Assembly (NCBI RefSeq): GCF_004337985.1
Contig: NC_043740.1
Span: forward strand, 2,252,874 to 2,316,873
DNA: 64,000 bases
Reading direction: 5' to 3'
Source: Pyricularia pennisetigena
Lineage: Eukaryota > Ascomycota > Sordariomycetes > Magnaporthales > Pyriculariaceae
In this document: piece by piece, positions 58,850 through 64,000 of the stretch
Layout: the number at the start of each line of letters is the position of its first letter
How positions within the stretch are numbered: the first letter of the stretch is position 1
The notes under the pieces: generated by a model
Databases searched by the model: none
Told to the model about the DNA's origin: nothing
What the model saw: only the letters and a program-made list of their open reading frames with translations
Position numbers and translations under genes: made by a program

Positions 58850-59749
58850 CGATTTAACTTGTTCTTCGATGTTCTTGCGGACAGTAGCAACTATGCTACA
58901 AATAACTTGACCTATTTACAAGAATTGCTTTCTGTAGTTCTAGTTCTCATATCACGGCAAACACGCTGCTTGTCAATTTTTTTTTTTTATCATCACTGTT
59001 CTTCCTTATGCTGGAGATAGGAGACAGCCTAAGAATACCCCTGGGAGGTTTCATTTGTACAGTTAGTTGCATCAAGAGGCACCCACTTCTCTTCCCAAAG
59101 TCGGCTTCAAAACTAGGCCTGGCATCAGGAGCCCACGTCTTGCATGTGCTAAGTGATTGAGCGAATCATTTTTTTTCTTTATATCTGTATAACAAGTATA
59201 ATAATGCTTTCGCGTTATGACCAGATATCCGTCAACGATGTGCACTAACTAGGTCGATATGGATGTGCTAGACACTTCGGAAACTTCAACAAGTACTTCC
59301 AGGCAATGATTCCCGATACGAGGCTTCAATAATGTGGCATGCCACAAAGAATAGTTAAGTGACAACTTTAGCAGAAAGCAGACTAAGGGAATTAACAAAT
59401 GCCATGGTTAGACAGCACAGAGATTGATGTTTGGCCGTGGAGTAAAAGAGGCTGTGATTTCTTGCCAGCAAAAGTATCTTTTTTGAAGCCAGGCCAAGAA
59501 CTACATGTGAGGTTGAAGACTGTTTAACCACGCAAAGTCCCTGCGAATGGCGCGCGAATCCTCACTTCGCACCGGGAGCTTGGAAGAACCATGGTGACGG
59601 GACCAATGAAACTGCCATTGTTATAGACTCTAGTCTAGTCAACGTCGAGGCCAACCCAAAATGTTCAGAGCTGTTCCGGGCGTTGACATCATGAAATAAC
59701 TGTCTCTATATAATATCGCTACCCACTATTGACACCAACAAGCTCCACA
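58850..59749. other. Intergenic region between sterol acyltransferase and tRNA-Glu
   Basis: 900 bases without ORFs of note. Nothing recognised beyond T-tracts (58978-58988). Confidence 0.5.
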
Positions 59750-59835
59750 TCGGATATGGTGTAGTGGCTAACATACGACGCTCTCAGTCCTCAACAAGCT
59801 CCGTCGTGCCCGGGGTTCGATTCCCCGTATCCGAG
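59750..59835 (+). tRNA. tRNA-Glu (anticodon CTC) with 14-base intron
   Basis: Acceptor TCGGATA pairs with TATCCGA (plus discriminator G). D arm lies in TGGTGTAGTGGCTAACAT. Anticodon stem CGACG/CGTCG encloses loop CTCTCA-C with U33 before CTC. T arm is CGGGG-TTCGATT-CCCCG. A 14-base intron (GTCCTCAACAAGCT) sits after position 37, the canonical nuclear tRNA intron site. Confidence 0.9.
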
Positions 59836-60914
59836 ATCATATTTTGTTTTTGCGCCTGATCTATACCGATATATGAAGTTCCCTTGCGTTTTCACCCTTG
59901 AAGTTCGCGAGGACTGCTGGCACAATTTGATATTGTGTTTTATTATGTTTTTATTGATCGGAAAAGCTCGCTATTGCTAGTTCTGTGTGCTTGCGGCTGT
60001 CGAGCAAGCGCAAAGTCCCGGCATTTTGTAAGAATACTTTTGACCTTTTGCCCGCATGCTTGGCTGTCTGAATAAATACCCCCCCAATTTTTCAACTTTT
60101 TATAAGACTGCATCGCGATTAGGCTGGGCTGTTCATCACAGGCAGCTACCCAGTCATAAAATAACAAGAGCTACGATGATAGTAGTGCGTTGCTCCGGTC
60201 ACGATGTTGGAACAAGGTTACGCAGGTATTCTGCGACTGTATGCCACCACGGTTAAGGTGGTATCTTAAAAGTCATGGTAAATATAGAGCGTGGGTTGTT
60301 TGGTCCAGTGTTGCAAAGATAGCTAAGGCAGGTACCCACCATCGTCGGTTTCAGTCTCGGAAAGTTTCTTTATTGTTCAACAAAGCATACAGACAGGACT
60401 TGGTGTGACTAGAGTTGGTAGCTGGCGGGTGACTTTGTTGGCAATTTGCGATTGACGTCGCGCATACGAAGTAGACCTACGTGAGCGGAGGGGCTGTTTT
60501 TGCCACAGGGAAAAAAACAAGATAAAGCACACAGAAGTAAGAGAGGTGGGGGAGAGATATCATAGTAGCCTGATACAGCGCACATCGTCTACCACTTTTC
60601 CACCCTTCGCTCGGGTCGTCAACAAGGTAGGCCACAGTCGTTTTTCTACAAAAGCATCTAATGTCATCAAAACATCAATAACATTTTTGCTCCTGTCCCC
60701 TCTAATGGTCAAACGGTGATTGCAAAGCTGGAAACCGCCCCCTACCACCCTCCAAAACAAGGTCAGTCGGCTCACCGGTGCCGGGTCGCCACCCCTTGCT
60801 TCTCGCCGTGCCTTGGACGACAGCCTTCCTGTTAACATGGAAAAGATACGTCAAGCCGAGATCCCCCTGACGCGCAGACAGTCCTACCAAGGACCTCGGG
60901 GGCTGTACGACGGA

Positions 60915-60952
<38 letters not shown>

Positions 60953-61089
60953 ATTTCAACGCAGTTTAGGCTAGGGGAGGGACCGACCAGCGCCGTGTCC
61001 AAAGAATGAAATTTGGCGTGCATAATTTCGTTGCTTGGATTATTTTGGTTGGCACGAATCAATTGATTACACTCGATAGCTGGGAGAAG

Positions 61090-61128
<39 letters not shown>

Positions 61129-61820
61129 CAAAACCAAGGCAGCGGCAAGATTACAGAGACTCACGTCAGTGGCGCGAGTAGTGGGAATTTATCTTATATA
61201 CCTAGGACTGGCGGTCTAGCTTCTCTTCTTCTGCCCGTCCCACCTCCCACCTACCCAACTCTTATTAGCATCACCCATAACGTTTGCAAGCTTCCGGGCG
61301 TCAAGTTTTCCCCTACCCAAAAGGGTGCTTATTCCAGCGCCCCTCTGGATCAAAAGCAAACCCGCACAAGCCCAGGTCACATGAGGTCATACACCGCGCT
61401 ATGTGTAAGTGTGCTGAAATTCCCCACGACGGACACATGATTTACGGATATGATATTTGGATCAACCGGATAGTTGCCGGGTGTTGCAATCACAGCAGCA
61501 CCAAGAGGAAGACGAAGAAGAAAAAAGAGAATCAGTTGTACACGCAGAAACAAACCATGCCACCCCAAGCAAACAGACCGATAATGCCCACTCACTATGA
61601 AATTCCAGATGCGAACCGCCATAAAAACCAAAAGAATATCCAATAGGCTACCGCCAGACATATATGCACACCACAAACACTGGCCAAGACGCTACTTTCC
61701 GGGTCCGCTTCCACAGCCAGTCATAAATCCGTGACACGATGGCCACCCTAAGCAAAGTCTTGCTAATGCTCACTCGACGTATGGGCTGCAGTAGTCAACC
61801 CTAACACCACCTCGGTTGCC
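59836..61820. other. Intergenic region between tRNA-Glu and the J-domain gene
   Basis: 2.0 kb. Contains two long A-tracts, 35-36 bases at about 60916-60951 and 35 bases at about 61092-61126, separated by 140 bases. No supportable gene. Confidence 0.5.
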
Positions 61821-63479
61821 TCAGTAGCGATGGGGTGGGCTGCGATATCTCGAGCTGCTCTCTTGAAAGTTGTACGATGCAATCTCGGGTTCTTGCAATT
61901 TAGAGGTCGCGATATTATTCCAGCTGGAAGTCTTCGGATTCCGCGTGTCGACGCTGGCAAATACTGCACGGCCAAATGGATTCCCCGGGACATCGCAATA
62001 GTGACCGTTTACATATTCGTCATACTCGGGCTCATAGGATCGCCGCGGAGATGAGAACTTCTCGGTGGCAGATCGGTGAAACTTTGAAGCACGATAGCCA
62101 AAGTCTCCGGTGATATTGTCGGTGGCTGATCTGTGAATCTTTGGGGGATGATGGCCATAGTCCACAGAGCCATGTATGTCATGGTCTGCATAGGAGGAAT
62201 GCGATCGTGACTGTGTGGGCCTACCCGTGCTCCCCCTCATGTGATCCAGCGCAGCATTGAGATTATTCTTTGCCTTGGGCGTTAGGGTCTGGGTCTTGGT
62301 CAAGGCTGAATCCTCAAAGGATCGAGCCGGACTAGGTACGTCCTCGGCATAGGCAGACCGGCGAGGATTGGAGTTCTGCCGTTTGGACTCGCTACGCGAT
62401 GACCGCCGCTCCTCCTTTGTGCGACCGCTGTCACGGTCCCTAGACCTCTCGCTGTGTCGCTCGTGCTCCCGTTCGCTCCTGGGAAAGTCGTCGGGGAAGG
62501 TGCGGATATCTTCTGTTACGGCTGTCTTCTTTGGGCGAACCTCGTCTTCGACAGAAGCCTTCTTCATCTTTTCCTTCAATGCGTTCAATTCCGCTTCCAG
62601 CTTCTGCTTTCTTGCGGCACGCCTCTCTTCGTCCTCCTTCTCTTGTTTCACCCGTTCCTTTTCCTTTCGCTTTGCTTCCGCCTTCTTCTTCAGCTTCTCC
62701 TCTTCCTTTGCTCTTTGTATACGTGCCTCTTCCTTCCTGGCTGCCTTCTCGCTCTCCTTGATCCGTTCCTTCTCTTCACGTTTCGCATCCTTACTCCTCA
62801 ACTTTCGCTGGCGCTCTTCTTCATCACGCTTCATGGCCCGTGTCCTTTCGCGATCGCGTTCATCGCGCTCTTTGTCCCAATCACGATTTGATGGGCTTCC
62901 CCTACCGCGATCCCGTTCCCGTTCCCTGTCGCGTTCCCTGTCCCTATCCCGAGCGGATCGATCCGTCTCGCGTGAGCGGTCTTCATCCCAGGAGCTGGGC
63001 CTGCGGGGTTCCCTTGAGGCGTACGGGCCGCTCCGTGGGTCTGCTTCATAGAATGACGGCTCTGACGAGTAGTGGAAATCATATTCGTAGCGAGCCTTGC
63101 TCGAGCTGCTCCTGGAGAATCCATAAGGTGTCTGGGGTGATGAAGTATGTGTACCTGTTCCGTAGTATCCGCTCGATGACGGCCCACGGCCGCCTGCTGG
63201 TGTTGGTGCCTGGCGAGTACTCCTCGCCAGCTCTTCGGCCAGCTTATGTTGTTTGACGAGTTTGTGGTAGTCTTGCCTCTTGTTCGCGTCTCCCAGAATC
63301 TCCCATGCGTTCTGGACGGCAGCGAACCTGTCGGTCGCAGCCGCCTTTTCCGCCTCTGGGCACTTGTCTGGGTGGCATTTTAGCACCAGCTCCCTATACC
63401 TCTTCTTGATGACATCGAATTGGGCATCCGCAGGGACGTTGAGTGCCTTGTACGGATCCGGAGGTAACGGTTCTAACAT
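61821..63479 (-). CDS. J-domain (DnaJ/Hsp40) protein with long charged RS-like region
   Basis: Single exon, 552 residues. The J domain occupies residues 1-75: PPDPYKALNVPADAQFDVIKKRYRELVLKCHPDKCPE with HPD at 36-38, then FAAVQNAWEILGDANKRQDYHKL. The rest lacks a G/F or zinc region. Instead it has an Arg/Asp/Glu/Ser-rich stretch (DRERDRERERDRGRG) and a long Lys/Glu coiled-coil (REEKERIKESEKAARKEEARIQRAKEEEKLKKKAEAKRKEKERVKQEKEDEERR). These are followed by SR-type segments (ERHSERSRDRDSGRTKEERRSSRSESKR) and a Tyr/Ser/Arg tail ending SSSRYRSPPHRY. As a class C J-protein it would recruit Hsp70; the RS-like body suggests a nuclear, perhaps splicing-linked, role, but that is inference. Confidence 0.88.
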   Translation of the reverse strand: MLEPLPPDPYKALNVPADAQFDVIKKRYRELVLKCHPDKCPEAEKAAATDRFAAVQNAWEILGDANKRQDYHKLVKQHKLAEELARSTRQAPTPAGGRGPSSSGYYGTGTHTSSPQTPYGFSRSSSSKARYEYDFHYSSEPSFYEADPRSGPYASREPRRPSSWDEDRSRETDRSARDRDRERDRERERDRGRGSPSNRDWDKERDERDRERTRAMKRDEEERQRKLRSKDAKREEKERIKESEKAARKEEARIQRAKEEEKLKKKAEAKRKEKERVKQEKEDEERRAARKQKLEAELNALKEKMKKASVEDEVRPKKTAVTEDIRTFPDDFPRSEREHERHSERSRDRDSGRTKEERRSSRSESKRQNSNPRRSAYAEDVPSPARSFEDSALTKTQTLTPKAKNNLNAALDHMRGSTGRPTQSRSHSSYADHDIHGSVDYGHHPPKIHRSATDNITGDFGYRASKFHRSATEKFSSPRRSYEPEYDEYVNGHYCDVPGNPFGRAVFASVDTRNPKTSSWNNIATSKLQEPEIASYNFQESSSRYRSPPHRY

Positions 63480-64000
63480 GTTGGCGAGAAATTTGTTTGC
63501 GAGCTTTGCGCTACGATGCGACTGGACGGAGCTACGCCTGATGCTTCAGTCGACGCCAGCGTGAGGGAAGCAATATTCAGTTGTTGAGCTCCTGCGGGTG
63601 AACCAGGGGGAGAAGCTATCGCGACAGCTCTCTCGAAGTGGTAGCAGTTAGAGGAGTCGCAGCGGAGCGTATTGCTGATGTCGGTCTATACGGTAGGCGT
63701 GAGAGAAAGGGCCCACAGTGGCGTTTTGAGGCGGCAGGCTGGCTTGGTATAAGGTGGGTTTGGGCGGTTTGAGGTTGTACAAGTAGCTACTGGTCGTGTT
63801 GCATTCCAGTGTGGCAAGAAGAAGAAAAAGGGGGCGACACCGTTGGCTGGAAACTAGGGTACAGAAGGGAAAGAATGGTCGGTCAGGAGAGAACGGGGAT
63901 TAAATGTACATGTGAAGATTCACAAGATAGATATGAATGTATAAGAATGAATGAATGAATGGTACGATGCAAAGTAAAAAGAGGTCGGTAAGGTATGTAA
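63480..64000. other. Upstream region of the J-domain gene, to window edge
   Basis: 520 bases of probable promoter with short GAAT repeats at 63948-63961. No gene seen. Confidence 0.5.

Overview
The window looks like nuclear DNA of a filamentous ascomycete (Pezizomycotina, probably Sordariomycetes). Genes carry short GT-AG introns, both tRNAs are of nuclear type, and the gene set (CFEM-Pth11-type GPCR, Clr5-domain protein, promethin-like protein, vacuolar PFF1 protease) is typical of this group. A plant-associated lineage such as Magnaporthales is possible, but I cannot prove it from sequence alone. One run of N (54821-54927) and many 20-40 base A/T homopolymers mark it as a draft assembly.

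Layout. At the left edge (1-873, minus) lies the N-terminal part of a secreted S41-family peptidase. From 2107 to 15955 sits one AT-rich mobile element of 13,849 bp. It starts and ends with terminal inverted repeats (AGTCTCAG...; core arms at 2244-2277 and 15796-15829) and is flanked by an 11-bp direct repeat, AACCTCAAGAT, at 2096-2106 and 15956-15966. The interior is mutated in the manner of repeat-induced point mutation (RIP): TpA-rich, with CpA and CpT depleted against CpG and CpC. Three decayed genes can still be read: a RecQ-like helicase (about 2880-5430, plus), an SNF2-family helicase with a long acidic N-terminal part (about 6240-12265, plus), and a DUF6589-like protein that is the best transposase candidate (about 12560-15530, minus). 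A family of about 18-base palindromes with inferred ancestor TTGTGACAATTGTCACAA lies only between and within the helicase genes, mostly in apparent introns. This element is the main discovery candidate.

To the right the DNA returns to normal composition: tRNA-Trp (16305-16375, minus); a promethin-like lipid-droplet protein (17457-18229); the vacuolar metalloprotease PFF1 (19273-22554); a small unknown ORF (23193-23675); a CFEM-domain GPCR (27574-29478); mitochondrial ClpP (31778-32760, minus), divergent from an unknown predicted mitochondrial protein (33065-34480); Hsp90 with upstream heat-shock elements (36006-38186); a serine/threonine kinase (39149-41508, minus); an FAD monooxygenase (44365-46293, minus); a Clr5-domain protein (48742-50648, minus); the DNA primase large subunit PRI2 (52100-53767); guanylate kinase (54398-55400, minus, intron interrupted by the gap); sterol O-acyltransferase (56839-58849); tRNA-Glu with an intron (59750-59835); and a J-domain protein (61821-63479, minus).

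The host genes are mostly housekeeping and not functionally clustered. ClpP and its divergent neighbour are both predicted mitochondrial and share a 304-bp promoter. Several intergenic spaces of 1-4 kb contain no gene I can support.
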